DNA of 64,000 nt, taken from NCBI GenBank assembly GCA_024734555.1, contig JANPWX010000073.1:3812843-3876842 (forward strand). The letters run 5' to 3'. Below, piece by piece: positions 45,557 to 58,909 of the stretch. Position numbers and translations under genes: made by a program. The notes beneath the pieces are model-generated. The model was given only the letters and a program-made list of their open reading frames with translations, ran no database searches and was not told the DNA's origin. Within the stretch, counting starts at the first letter, position 1, and every line of letters begins with the position of its first letter. The DNA comes from Trochalopteron elliotii. Its lineage: Eukaryota > Chordata > Aves > Passeriformes > Leiothrichidae.

Positions 45557-47745
45557 TGCATCTGTCTGCAAACTGCAGCAGCTTGGGGGCAGAAATGTGA
45601 CACCCCACACAGAGGTGTAGACCCTTCTCTCTGCTCCCATCCCTTTGTTAGATGTCTTGCCCTAAATCACAGCTGTGTTCTACCAGGTCTTTCCATGGCC
45701 TGTGGCTTTGGGCATTTGCCCTGCTTACTTACTCTCCCTTTCAACAGGCTCCAACTTTCTCCTTTGTCGTAATTTCTCTCTTCCTTAATTCATACCTTGT
45801 CATAAACAGCAGGAGATAGAGTTGTGCCAAAGGAGACACTGTTTGTATATTGTCCTGTACAAACATGAAACTATGGATAACATGGTTTTCCCTTTAAAAA
45901 AGCCCTCCCTTGGCTCTGAATGGGAGCTCTTTTCACTGTGACGTGGTAGCACAATGAATTCCCTGCACCGAGACGTAGCTCACAGCCTTGAGACAAGGCA
46001 CAAAGGGAGTGCAAATAAATGAACAATACGGTGGAAGAAACAAAGAGCAAAATGAAAGCAAGCGAGCAACAAAGGGGGAAAAAAGGAGAGTCAGGCTGCA
46101 GGGTTTAAAGCTGTGCCACTCAAAACAAACACCATGTAAAATGATGCAGAACTTCTGCAGAACTGGGCTGGCATTTCTATAGAAATGAGGAGTCCAGTCT
46201 GAAGAGGAAGTTGACTCCAAGAGCAAGGACAGAGCTGGTGATTAAAGGACAAATTTCACATTGGCTTAGTGCATCCCGTCTCATGGGATCCCACCAGGAT
46301 GTTAGAAAGACTTTTCCTGCTCCTGAGACACAGCCATATACGCAGTAACAGATTAGCAATGTACAGTAGCAGCACACAAGCAAAAAAAGATACTTTTGCT
46401 GTTGTGTGGGTCCTCCTTTCTTTCATTCCCCCAATTCCAAAAGCTCCTCTAAAAATAAATATTCCTCACACCCACCAGTAACTGTACAAGACTGACTGAC
46501 TCCCTTTAGAGAGCCATGGGGAGTCTTCTACCCCAGAGTCATACGGGCTTGTGTGGAAAAGAGAAGAAAAAGAAAAGGTAAAACATGTACTGCAAAGAGC
46601 TGGGTGCATGGGCTGTTGTGTCAAAGGCTGGCAGGAAAAGACGTAGAATCACACCAGCAAGCTCCAAGCTGCACTCACAATGTCATCCATTTCTGCAGTT
46701 TTAAATCAGGTATTTCTTCTTGAATAGCAGTTTGCTTCTACATCCTCCTTTCTGATCTGCTCAGGCCAGCCTCCCTCTACAACTCATTCTCACTTCTCAT
46801 CCCTCTTTTCTCCTTATTTTTCCCTCACTCCTTCTAGTCATCAAAGCAGTTCCCTGCTCACTGAACTCCCATATCAAATTGCCCCAAAAACCTGCACTAA
46901 TGTCACTGTAGAATTGTTATCTGCTGGATGCTGAATAGTCCTATGCAGATGACAGCCTTTCACACAACATCAGAGCTGTCTCTGGAGACTTTAGAGGCTT
47001 TTTAAACATACTCTACCTTGGTGTCGTGTACAAAACATTTAATGCAACAGTATCCAGATCTCAGTGTTTTTGTAACATAGAGCTCTTGGTCAGAACCATC
47101 TCCCCAGTATAATGTACAATGTGCTACATGGTCAGCTGTGCCACATCTGCTTAACTTGGCTTAAAAAAGCCTTGGTTTTCTTCACCTTTTATTAATCATG
47201 TACTCATGCTCCTGCACCTCACTCTTGCTTGAACTGAACCTGGTGTTTGACCACCTGGCTGTTGAATTAGCTCAGGATGAAAGGTAACTTTCCTCTCAAA
47301 TGTCTGTCTGACATACAACAAATGTCTGACATACAGCATAAATGCTTGTACCAGCACCAATGGGACAACTGAGCTGGGAGAGAAGACAAAAAACCACCAT
47401 GGTGAAATGGGAGAATTCTAAGATTTCAGCTCGTTACTGCAAATCACAGCCTTACTGCACTCAGCAGTTGCAACCTTCTAGACAAAAATTGCTCAGCCAA
47501 CTGCATCCTGAATGGGGTCAAAAACTCAACCTTAACTATGAATCCTGCATCTAACTACCTTCCTGCAATTAAACAACAGAAATGTATCTGCCAAATAACA
47601 ACACCTCCTCCCTCCTTCTTCTCAAACATGTGATTCTTCCATGACTAGCCATGACCTGCAACGATTCTTGTGTATTACTGTCTGCCTGGAAAATCTCACA
47701 GGGTAACAACAGAGATGTCTGTTCTTCACGGACATTTCTTTGCAG
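45557..47745. other. Single-copy non-coding DNA
   Basis: No gene recognised. An 18-bp period tandem duplication (TGTCTGACATACA twice) lies at 47305-47335. Confidence 0.4.
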
Positions 47746-47946
47746 GGTAACTGTGAGGATCTCAAAGCCCTTTGTAAACATCCTTTAGTGATGACTCACA
47801 GCACCTTCTCTCATTTTTTTTTTCATGCTAAAATGGAGGCCACAGTGTGTCAGTATAAAGAATGTGATGGCAGCAAAGTCTTCGGCAACTGCTGCTTCTA
47901 CCTCATCCCCACTCCTCCTTTTTGCCACAGCCACCTCCCTGGCTGA
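47746..47946 (+). other. Exon-like terminal segment, 66 codons, cysteine-rich
   Basis: The acceptor TTCACGGACATTTCTTTGCAG ends at 47745. Frame 0 is open for 66 codons to TGA 47944-47946: GNCEDLKALCKHPLVMTHST, with CQYKECDGSKVFGNCC further on. Seven cysteines are present. No ATG begins the frame, so it could only be an internal or last exon. No nearby AATAAA is seen. The peptide is not recognised. Confidence 0.18.
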
Positions 47947-50635
47947 GCCTCAAAACAGTGTGTTACTTTTCAAAAATCTGGTGGTATAGCTTCCAACTGA
48001 AAACCAAACAAAACCAACACAAGGGTTTTTGTTATTCTTGTATCGCTTTATAATCTCAACAGTTACCAGAGGGACAATTCTGCTTGGAAAATATTGACTA
48101 ATGATGAGCATGGTGATAACACATGTCAGTGTCAGAGGACCAGGAATGAGCTGTGGAGGAAGGAGAAAGCAAAGGAGAGGGTGATGATGATGATGGGAAG
48201 TGAACTAGCAGTACCTAAAGCTTGAATTACCAAAGAAGACTCTGTGTCATCAAGCCACCTTCCCAGGCACAGAGAAACTGAATAACTTGTCAAAAGGAAA
48301 AGAGGAGTTATTGGCAGAGAATAAAATTTTAGGATATGGTAATTCCTGCTTATCTCCTTTCTCAGCTCCAGGCATGGTTGTGCTCTGCTCGTGTGAAATC
48401 ACAATGAGAAAGTAACTAATACAAATCCTGCTGGTGGTTGTCCCACCTAGGTATATTATCAATGGTTGGCAGCTCATGAAAATTTCTATTCTTGTTCCTA
48501 AAGAGAAGAGAAACCATGACATTCAAATGCTTGAGCCAGGCCTTGTTTATAAAGGTAGCATGCACACACACACACATATACACAGAGGTGATCTACCTCT
48601 GCCTTTTTCCCTTCCTTTTTTTCATTTTGCCTCTGCTACCACAAGAAAATTGCACCAGCTAGGTTTAAAAAGGATCTTACAAAGAAATGTTTAAGTAATT
48701 TCCAAAGATTAGTTTTAAAACCGTGCAAAGAGTTGGGTAATCACCTCTTAATTTTCAGAGGGCTCTTTAAGTTGAGGAAATCTCAGTCACTAAACTGGTA
48801 CAGTGGAACTGGTGAAAATGTCTGCATGGATGCTCAGCTTTCTGTGATTAGAGCCTATGTGTGTAAAGACTGAGGGAATAATTTTCAGTCCCCAAGATAT
48901 TCCACATTCTCTCCTTGCATGCAAGCACAGGGTACCCTCCATGCAGGAGCTGTTTGGACAGGGTGAGCAGCAGAGACATTTCCCCAGTCCCATCCACAAC
49001 TTGCTGTGGCAAATTTCTCCCTGTTGTGCCTCCAGAGGAACAGAAACACCCTCCAGCATTTTATGGGATCCAAACAAGCCTGCCATACATACTTTGTGTA
49101 TCAGACAATGGAAAGAGAATAGAAGGCTACATTTTAAAGCTTTGCAACATATATTCAACAGCAGGGCCCAGCAATTTACTAAGCAATTCTGTGCAAGCCT
49201 GTGATAGAGAGAAACCATCTCCTGGGTTTTACTCTGCAAGTACTTGGCTTCCCACTTTACTTGGCTTCCCCACTTTATTGCTGTGCTCGCTGAGCTTGAT
49301 ATTCATTCTGACCTTTGGATCACAGAAGGCACTGCAATCTCCAAGTCAATGCCCCTAATAGGCCAGCACTATCTGTTCCCAGGACAAGTGTTCCTGAACA
49401 TCAACCACTTCCCCAACATATGATACTCTTTCTGCTTCTACCTGCCAATTCCTTTCTGTTCATCACCTCCCTTTGGCTGATGCCACATTCCCTCACTCCT
49501 GTAGATGCACTGTCTTGGCTCCCAGCTGTGTACAGCTGGCAGGTCCCCAGGGTCCAAACAAAACTGTGGCTGTACTCCATCACATTCTCTGGTTTAGATT
49601 TGGTGTTGGTCTCCTGCTAGGGACAAAAGAGAAGCTGCTCACTTTTCATGTGCTTTTCTGTCACTGTTGAAACACAGCTACAGCTTCCATGCCAAGGGTA
49701 TCTGAGGCACCAGCCTTCTGGCCACACTTCCATCTTTTCCCACTTTACCATCCCTCTCAACACCTCTAACATGAAGCTTGTATAGCAGGTTTTTGTTGTG
49801 CTGGAAGAAAGTGGGTTTGGCTGCAATGCAGAGAAAAATGCTACCCTTGCTTTCCTGGATGGATGTAGGCACATGGGTGGTTTCCCAGTCAGCACAGCCT
49901 CAGCATTCTGCAGAAAAAAACTCAAGATGCCGTTGCAAACATTATGTGCTGGCATTAAAGAGAGAGAAGCCTCCTCTAATGAAGCTAATATTTACCCTCA
50001 TTGACAATTTGGAGGGCTGTTTATTGTCTTCTCATCTGCTTGATGTGAGACTCCATCATGTTAGTGCTAGATTTGACATGTTTGCCATAGCCCACCCTGC
50101 AGAGGAGGGCAGCTGGAGGTGGAAACAAAGATGCTCAGTACAATCACACAGACTGCTACCATTTGAATTAAAAGAGCATCCCTGTTACGAAAGAGTGCTG
50201 GTTAGATCTTTCCCTCCCAACGCAAACAAGAAAGGGCAGGGATGTAGCTGACAGAGGAAAAAAGTAGTGCAATGTAAACTAAAGAGAAGTAACTGAGGCC
50301 ATATGTAAACAGGTGCAGGGCTGGCTCTAGGAATTAATGGAGCCACTAACTTCCCAGAGCAGGAAGCCAAAGCACACAAGCCAGCTAGGACCCAGCTGCC
50401 AATTTTGCCTATTCCAGGGTGCTAGAGAATCACACTGTCCTCTGCTGCCTCCATCTCTGGCTGACTGGGGACAGAATGTATGTACAGCTGCTGCTTCCAA
50501 CATCAGGGCTAACAGCGTGATCTGTCCTCGTTCCTCTGATCTCTACACAGGGTCACCACCACTGCTCCTCCATCTGTACCCCATCCCTTCCTTCCAAGTT
50601 CTATCACAGGAGCAGATCTCAGGATCATAGATCAA
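47947..50635. other. Single-copy non-coding DNA
   Basis: No gene recognised. A short (CA)n lies at about 48563-48576 and a two-copy 17-18 bp tandem duplication (ACTTGGCTTCCCACTTT) at 49242-49276. Overlapping open frames at 48790-49358 and 49778-50251 lack domains. Confidence 0.4.
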
Positions 50636-51300
50636 AGGAGGCGTGTTGGTGAATGAGAAGCTGGACACAACCCAGCAACACACGCTGGCAGCCCCAAAAG
50701 GCCAAACATATCCTGGGCTGCATCCAAACCAGTGTGGTCAGCAGGGCAAGGGAGAGGATTGTCTCCCTCTGCTCTGCTCTGGTGAGGCCTCACCTGGAGT
50801 CCTGCATCCAGATCTGAGGCCCCAAGATAAGAAGGGTGTGGACCTGTTTGGTTGAGTCCAAAGGAGGCTACAAAGATGATCAAAGGGCTGGATCACCTCT
50901 CTTAAAGATAGACTGAGAAACTTGGAGGATTGTTCAGCCTGGAGAAGAGAAGGCTCAAGGGAGCCCTCAGATCCCCTGCCAGTACCCAAAGGGAACCTAC
51001 AACAGAGATGGAGAGGGACATTTTACAAAGGCATGTAGTGATAGGAAAAGAGGGAATGGCATTAAGCTGACAGAAAGTAGGTTTAGGTTAGGTGTTAGGA
51101 AGAAATTCTTTACTGTGAGGGTCATAAAACACTGAAAGTGGTTGCCCAGAGAAGTTGTGGCTGCCCCATCCCTGCAAGTGTCCAAGGGCAGGTTGGATGG
51201 AGCTTTGACCTGATCTAGTGAAAGATGTCCCTGCCCATGGCATGGAGGTTGGAACTTGATCTTTAAAGTCCCTTACAACCACACCATTTTATGATTTTAT
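50636..51300 (+). mobile_element. CR1 LINE 3' fragment, plus orientation
   Basis: The copy starts inside ORF2 (frame reading [19 protein letters not shown], matching the CR1 family) and runs to the tail CCATTTTATGATTTTAT at 51300. Landmarks in order are CATGTAGTGATAGG, GTTTAGGTTAGGTGTTAGG, AAGAAATTCTTTACTGTGAG, GTTGCCCAGAGAAGTTGTGG and GGCATGGAGGTTGGAACTTG. Several frameshifts and in-frame stops break the protein. It is 5' truncated and moderately young. Confidence 0.93.
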
Positions 51301-53609
51301 CTCAGTTTCTGTACCTCTTAGTTAGGGCAGCTAAATTCACTTCTGCTAAGTTGCTGAAAAACCTGACACTGCTCTAGAGAGGTGCTGCATTTATTTAAAA
51401 GTGTGCAACATTTGCAGTATGAAGGCTTTTGATCTTACCAAGGACAAGCTCCCATTTAAAAAGCAGGTTATCTGCTGTAGCTCCTAATGGGATGACAGCC
51501 ACCAGCAGCCCCTGGTTAGAGACATGGTGAGCAGCCTCACAGCAAGGAAGGCTGCTTGTTCTTTCCTGGCAGAGGCACAAAAGCAGCCTCACTTCCACGA
51601 GCTGTGTAACAAACCAGCTCAGTGTTTGTCCCAGGTTGGCCCCAACACCTGGCACCTGGCACAGCACGTGGCTGAATTGCATTCTGGTGAAAGTCACCCT
51701 GAAGTTCACATGCAAAACTGGCTTCTAACACAGCAGTGTTATTAATTTGTTGAATGACAAAGAGAATCGCATGGGATGCAGGTAATAAAGGAAGCAGTAT
51801 GTTATAAAACTTAACAAAAAATACTGATAGGAGATTTCAATAACTTCCAGTAGGAACCCATCACAAAAGAAGCTCTGTTTACAGCAGCTCCTCAATGCCA
51901 AAACATTTAGTCTCATTATTGTAGATGCTTAAGCAATCGTGTCTTAGACTGCTTTGTTTCACAGCAGAATTGATCGCTAAGATTATAAACTGAGCAGTAG
52001 CAAAAGTTCTACAAAGGAAGACACAAAAGCACACTGTTGAAGAGTTATAGACAAAATATCCAAATATTGCAAGGAAAATGCTCACAAGTGTAGACTTATG
52101 ATCATATGACACACACAAAGAATATCACCAAAGAGACAAGATCAGTCGCTCACTGATAGGAAATGCCAGGATTAAAACTGCCTATGAAACCTTTGTGCCC
52201 TGCTGGTGGTAAGGCACTGTGATATGATCTCCAACTGCAGGATCACAAACTCTTTTGTCTGAGGAACCCACACCATACTCTGCACAGGCAAGGGATGAAC
52301 ATGAACGCTGATGCTGCAACCATTACGTGGCCTGCACACTACTGGGCCATGGCAGAACAGATCTCATCTGGATCAAATGTAAGCATACAATCACATTTTA
52401 ATAATCTTTTCAGCCAAAGCTCACAGGATTCAGTGCTGTTAGGAACCATTAAATTCATATAGAGGACTTACACTAGCTGTGGAAGGACAGACCACACTTG
52501 ACTCATCACGAAGTCAGTGAGGCGCAGACAGACTGTGCATGATATACAATCTGCCAGAACAGAGTGTCCCTTCACTTCTTTAAAAAGCATTTGACACAGC
52601 AGAGTAAGTATGTACCATTTCAGGACTGAGCATCAGGCAGCCAAGGTGCATTCACCCTGGTCCTAGAATTGGACTTACCATCTCATACAGTCATGGATGG
52701 AATAAACAAACAGGCTGATCCTTACTGTCCTCATTCCATATGGATCTCTGCACCTGGTATCCTGCCCCCAAGCTGAAACCTGCACTGAATGCACAACTGC
52801 TATTTTCCCTGGATGTGTTTCTCCCCAATACTCTCAGCACAGCATCACACTGCAGGTCTCCATGGCATGATGAAGTGCTAGGGCAACTTACTGGGACCAA
52901 CTCTTAGAAATCACAAGCTCTAACTCTCTCTGTCTTGCAAGTTTAGACTTGCAATATAAAAGGAATTATTCTTTTTCAGAGTTTTTCCTCACTCAATAAA
53001 ACTGGTCAATAAATGCAATTTATAATCTTGCATAAAATGGAATTTCTGAAGAAAAAACCTATAGTCCATTTTAGCTTCACTTATCTATTTAGCTGGCACA
53101 AAACTTTTGCCGGCAATTCTTGTCCCTCTGAGGCAATGCAGCAGCATCTCACAGCTGTATCCCCCTGTGCACCCAAGAGCAGGTGAAACCCATTGATAGC
53201 ACACAGATGACTGGATTTTATTCCTGACTTCTCTCTGCTTTGTTTCTCTGCAGCTGAGAGCATTAAACTGAGGGGGAGGTAAACATAAGCTTTTGCTTCT
53301 TTTGATGTGATTTGTTATGTAGGTCTTCCACAGCTCCCTGTGGGACAAGTCCCTGGTGCTCAGGTCTCTGTTAGATTGTTTTCTCTTCTCCCTACCTCCC
53401 CATTAACCTGGTGACATGTATCTGCTAATAACAGGATATGCCTGCAAAATTCATCCATGATGCTCAGAGAGAAGTCCTGCCTGATGTCTGCAGGGAGAGA
53501 AGTAAAGGAATTCAAGGGCTATTTTGAGAATTATAAAGTATCCTTGTTAGAAAGAAGATTAGCTTCATGAAAATCACAGCTGGTCTCTCTTTTTCAATTT
53601 TCACATTAG
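51301..53609. other. Single-copy non-coding DNA
   Basis: AT-rich; no accepted gene. Two minus-strand donors (near 52678 and 52889) lack usable acceptors. Confidence 0.4.
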
Positions 53610-53805
53610 ATTTAAATTGACTGCAAGTTCAATAGCTCTGAGGGCAGAATACAACTCACTGCACTGGAAAATGTTCACCTTTTGTTCAGCTTCAAGAGAT
53701 GAAGGATATCATCCTGTCCTTGAAAATGAGAAGCAGAAGTTCAACCAGAGAGGTCATCTAGTTTCAGATGCAGACATGGCCAAAAAGTACCCTCCTGACC
53801 TATAG
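53610..53805 (+). other. Exon-like terminal segment, 64 codons, protein-like
   Basis: A very strong acceptor (GGTCTCTCTTTTTCAATTTT followed by CACATTAG) ends at 53609. After one base the frame is open for 64 codons to TAG 53803-53805. It begins FKLTASSIALRAEYNSLHWK, passes RDEGYHPVLENEKQKFNQRG and ends DADMAKKYPPDL. Charge and residue mix are typical of soluble protein. There is no ATG until well inside, so it would have to be a last coding exon (entry phase 2). A weak donor overlaps the stop (CTATAG|GTTTTC). No family is recognised. Confidence 0.27.
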
Positions 53806-56800
53806 GTTTTCTGTATTTATATTTAGCAAATTACTTCAAGCCTCTTTCATTCTTTGAACAGGAATAACCCTTAAAAAAACCACTTTAGTCACCTTTTCAA
53901 TCTCCTCCTGAGGACAAGCTAAGAACAAGCCTGCCCTTTTGTCTTGTCTTAGTCCAAATTTCAATTAGAAAACTCTTTTGATGCTGAGAACAATTTCTTT
54001 GCCTTGGAGGATTATTACTGCATTCACATTTTCATCCCAAGGCTGAATAATATATATTCATGTCCACAAGAATTCCTTCCAGCACTGGGATAAATCCTTG
54101 CATCTCCTTCTGGACTTGCCTGACCTCCAGACCTAGTTTTGACTTCACTTATTTTTTTTCATTCCAGCCCCTTAGATTGATTTTTTTTTCTCCATCTTTT
54201 CTCTTGGTGGTAAGAGAAGCAGTTTGGGAGACCACCAACTTTGCACCACCACCTTTGACTGGACACTTTCTCCAGGCTCTTGTGTGAAAGAAAGTAAAGC
54301 CCAGGCACTATGCTGAGCTCATCAGTGCCTTCACAGCTTTATAAAGACAGGCTGAAACAAAGCAACTGAAGGTTCTAGTATGTTTTTCTTTGACAGTGGT
54401 CTTATTCACCTTTTGATGGAAACCCTTCATTTACAAAATCTCTATTGTCTCAAAAAACAGCAGTAAAACCTTTTCTGAGCTTTACATTTTCATGTTTCTC
54501 AGTGATTATACAGGTATTTTTCTCTGGATTCTCTGGAGAGGGTACTTTTCATTTTTGTTCTGCAATTCCAGGTACAGTTTTATGTGTGCCTTTGTTCCTA
54601 TGTGACTTCCCATGATTAGGGATATTGTGGGAACAATTAGGAACCAGCAGATCAGGGTAGTTTAAATTTCTGATCTCTCTCACACATTTGCTCTTTAGAA
54701 GAGTTTGAGCCAGGCTACAAATATGCAGTTCATCTCTTCTCTGTCCTTTTTGTAAGCTGTTCTGTGATTTCTTGCAAAACTGCTGGATGCAGTCAGATTG
54801 CTTCTGCATTTTTTCCCAGAACTGACTGCAGTAAACCTGGATATGCAATCCAGAGCTCTTGACAATAAAGGGAGGCTATGCAGAGCAATTAATATTTGAG
54901 ATTTAAAGAGTTAATATTTTGGGGATTTTTTTCTGAATTCTGAACTAGTGCAAAAGGTCTAATTTCTGCATGTGCTTTTATCCTGGAGATTTTAAGTAGG
55001 TGTGTTGAGGAGCTTGTTAGGAGATTGGCCTCCCCTGCTAAAGTCCAATGGCTTACAGGAAGTCTGCAACTTAGGAACAGCAGGTTGGCCTCTCTGACTT
55101 GCTGAAAAGTTCAATGTGTTCTTGGGTATCTACTTTATCCTCTTGTCATACAGTTTCTAATGAGCCACATGGGTGCAATAACAGTTTCTTTCCTCATGAG
55201 CCAGTTGGTTAGGTATTTGCAATATAAAGTAGTTAAGTGATGATGGTGCCAAAGGACTTGGAATGATGGGTGAAAGGGGAAGAGGGAAATGGTCTGAATC
55301 TCATCCTAAAATGACAGAGGTGAGGCAGAGCCCAAAGCCCAAATTATCTGTATTGTGACTAATGTGTCTATGCCCAATATGCTCTAAAAATGTAATTTGG
55401 AGCTGCAGGGACACAATGACACATTCATATTTCTTGCTGTTCATCTGTATTTCTTATCATCTTTAGGGTTTCAGTGGTATTATATAAAAATTATATAAAA
55501 ATTAGAAACACATCAACATTAGCTCTTCAACACAAATGCAAACAGACCCTTTCTTTTCACAGTTAGAGCTGGTGGCAGTAGCAAAAGGGATTTTTCTGTA
55601 ACTGCCCCAGGTGAAATTACTGCTGTAGTGTTTTAGTCTTCTCTCTCCTGTCTTTGTAAAGACCTTTGATAGAGAGCCAGTATTGCTGCTATTGCTAATG
55701 AAATATTCCTAGCAGTGTGCCAAGGATGTTAAGCATCTTCCAGACAGAAATATTCACTGAGCAAGGTCCATTCTTACATTTACAACTGAATCAATGACAG
55801 AGCCCTCTCTCCTTGGAGGACGGCACTGCCAATGAGTAAATAAACTCTTGGAAGGAGTGAGGAGTTGTGATAGGAAGATGAAACCAATCATCTGGCTTGG
55901 CCTCCTTCAGTACTAGACAAGAAACACAGGGATGCAATCCTCCTCTGTAGCTTGAGTCCCAGAAAGCCTTTCAGCACAGCTGTATATGGTATGATATGAA
56001 TTTAATGCAATATAATAAGAACCAATTTATGCTGGAAAAAGCTAGGCTATAGAGATAGTGATTAGCAAAGCTAACATTCTCCAACACACAGCCACAGCTA
56101 TGCTCACTGTCACAACTTTGGGACCCTCTGTGCTCCTTGCCCAGTCCAGGTTTTTACTGCCCTATCCCTTCTCTCTGCCCTGGGTCTCCCCTGGATGCAA
56201 CACATGGTCATCTGCCTTTCCCTCCTACATGAATGCTTCCAGGCAGACTGCTGGCCTGCTGGGTCTTTGAGGTTCAGCTTTGCCTCATGGGAACAGTGAG
56301 TTTCCTCCCCAGGGGGAAAGGAGAGGAACTGGTGTCTTCTTACTAAGTCACAGTAAAAATGAAGTAGCTGTTGCAAACCTCTGAAACTTTGTCAACTGCC
56401 CTTCTTCAAGTTGGAGAGGGCAATGCAAACAGTCACTTCAATGAGCAGGTGGGAAGCACCACTTAAGAGCCAGGATCTGTTTCAGCAATCTTTTCCTAGA
56501 CAGCAATCCTAAGACAGCAGTGAAAATTCCAAAATAAGTAACATGCCAAAAGCACTGAAACATCACTTCAGATTTTCGCCTTTTAGTTCCAGAGTTAATG
56601 CTTAATTTCTGAGGAAATTCATATTTTTCCTGAATCTCAGTGGCAAAAAGCTTCTGTTTATGTGTGATAGTCCTCTACTAAAAGAAAAAAAAAAAAATAG
56701 GGGAAAAAAAAGCCTGAAAATTATGACTGCTTCAACATGTTGAACATTCATCAGGGCTGAACTGACATGTTCTTGACATGTCCTGACCATACACTGCCTT

Positions 56801-58805
56801 AACTGGGATCCTTCAACCCATATGAACTGGCACAACTGTAAGTTAAACTGCTTAAAACCATCTAAGCCTTTAGAGCAGTTTGAGATAACTAAACCCCTTA
56901 AAAGTCATTAGTACTAAAAGTTAAGCAACATCAAAAAGGTATCAGAGATTCTGTATTACAGCCACTTTAGCACTGCAACTTTCTCAAACACAAACATTTC
57001 CAGTTTTATGACCCCACTGCAAATTTTTTGAAGGTGTGCACAAGTGAAGATCTCTGTCGTGATCTTTTCTGGATGGTCATTCCTAATGAAGCCCACCACA
57101 AAAGTCAGATTTGAAGCTGCTGGGGTTACCTATCTTTTAATATTTATCCCAAGAGCAAACTTGACCAGAAAATATGAAATATTGTCTTGCTGGTTTTGTC
57201 GATATACTTATAAAAACGTTATATGGTTACTATTTTTTGGCATCACTTGTCTCTGCATTTGTCGCGACTTTTCACCTAAGTGTGTTAGGGAGCAAATTGA
57301 AGAGCATGTGTGATTGTGTGAGGTGGCTTGAGGTTGATATAACCACATAACTGATGACTGGCAAATCCTCAGTCATTCTTAGTTTGTTCCTAGAACTCAG
57401 AGTCCTGCATTTTAGAGGAAACACTCTTAAATATTTTTAAATAAGTGAAGTTTTTCAAAGAATCTTACTCATTCAGCAGTAACCCCACCTTTCCCTACTG
57501 AACAAATTGACTGGGCTGCACAGGCAAAGTTACCATTGCTGCTCTGAGAGGGGAGGCAGGTGTCAGTTCAGAAGGATGGGAGAAAGAAACAGGAGAATGA
57601 GAACCAGATGTGCTGAGACCCTGTCCTCATTCACCAGGGTCCACAGCAGGTGCCAGGAAAGGAGCCTGGTCCTTCTGCAACAGCAACAGCTCCAGCAGTA
57701 CGTTGAATTTTTGTGCTAGCCAAGCAGGTCCTGTGGCAATCAGCACCTTTCAGCCCCCAGCACTGCTGCCCCATGCAGCCCTGTGCTGTCTGTGCTTGAA
57801 GCAAACCTGTCCCCAGCTGCTTCAGGCTTGTGGCAGAATCATAGACCTGCTCTTACAGCTTCTGTCAGAAGAGGAAAAGTGTAACTAAAGCAGCCAATGC
57901 ATCTCAAAAAATGCATTTTTGCCTTTTCTTTTTTGACACTTAATAATTATAATGAGAGGTTTGGTATCTTGCCATAATGCTTGCTTTTAGCCACATATAT
58001 GCTCTTTCTCTCTACTACACAGCTCTCACTGTGTAGTAATATTTTCATTAATAAAAACCAGAGGGAGAGGGGATGAGAGGAAGAAGCCTGACATAATGAA
58101 AATGGTAATACTTTGAAGCTTATTAAGAAAAAGTCATGAGTCCCAGAGGAGACAGTTTAATGAGTGGAGTCCAGAGGTGGATGTGGCTCTCCAGTTGGTC
58201 ACATTGACATCATAATTTCTGAATTGTTTCTCTATACTCTCCACACCACTGTCATGTCATAAAGGGGAACTGAATATAGTTGCAATGGCAGATCTGGCTT
58301 CTGAATGGCTGCAGTGTTAATGGTGGTGTACAAAGTAGATTCCACAATGCTTCTCAGGTATTAAACGGAAGCTAAACAATGGCAATATCAAAATTTCACC
58401 TTAGTGCTCACAAGGGTTATCTGATATAGCTGGAACAACAGCTCCTGATCAGCCCTTTCCCACTTGAGATTACAGAGAAACTACTCCTGGTGGAAAACTC
58501 ATGTCCATAGACTTGGAGAAGAAAATAGAATGAATTACGTACTGAACATGAGCAACAAACTCAGATTTTACTTATGGACTTTGAGAGGAAAATCCTCTGC
58601 CTGTGGCTTCCCCTCTTCTCTCTGGTGCCAGTGCTCTTTGCCTGAGGCCAGGCAGGTGCTGTGTCACTGCTCTGACACTTCAGACTGTGCTGGTTTCCAC
58701 GTGAAAGGCCGGCACATTTTTACAGGATTTAGCTTGCAAACTCCAGCTTCCTTCTAACCAGGCAGAGCTGAAGTGTTTCAGTCCTGCACTTTTTCAAATT
58801 TCCAG
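53806..58805. other. Single-copy non-coding DNA
   Basis: AT-rich, no classified repeat. A 13-base A run with a second A-rich run lies near 56683-56710. ATTATATAAAA is duplicated in tandem near 55481-55502. Open frames at 57044, 57507 and 57610 show no domain. Confidence 0.4.
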
Positions 58806-58909
58806 AAATACCACAGTAATGACAAAGGCTGTTCTAAGAAGCAGGGCAGCTTTGCACTGACCTCCAAACAAGGCGAAGGAGTGAATGCAACGGCGCGCCT
58901 CAATTTACA
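58806..58909 (+). other. Exon-like segment, 104 bp, with retained CpGs
   Basis: The acceptor CCTGCACTTTTTCAAATTTCCAG ends at 58805 and the donor TTTACA|GTAAGA begins at 58910; both are good. Frame 0 is open for 34 codons plus two bases: KYHSNDKGCSKKQGSFALTS, then KQGEGVNATARLNL. The 3' half contains CGGCGCGCC, an isolated CpG cluster (AscI site) in CpG-depleted DNA, which is more typical of exons than introns. An NxT glycosylation motif (NAT) is present. I do not recognise the family. Entry phase 0, exit phase 2. Confidence 0.3.
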
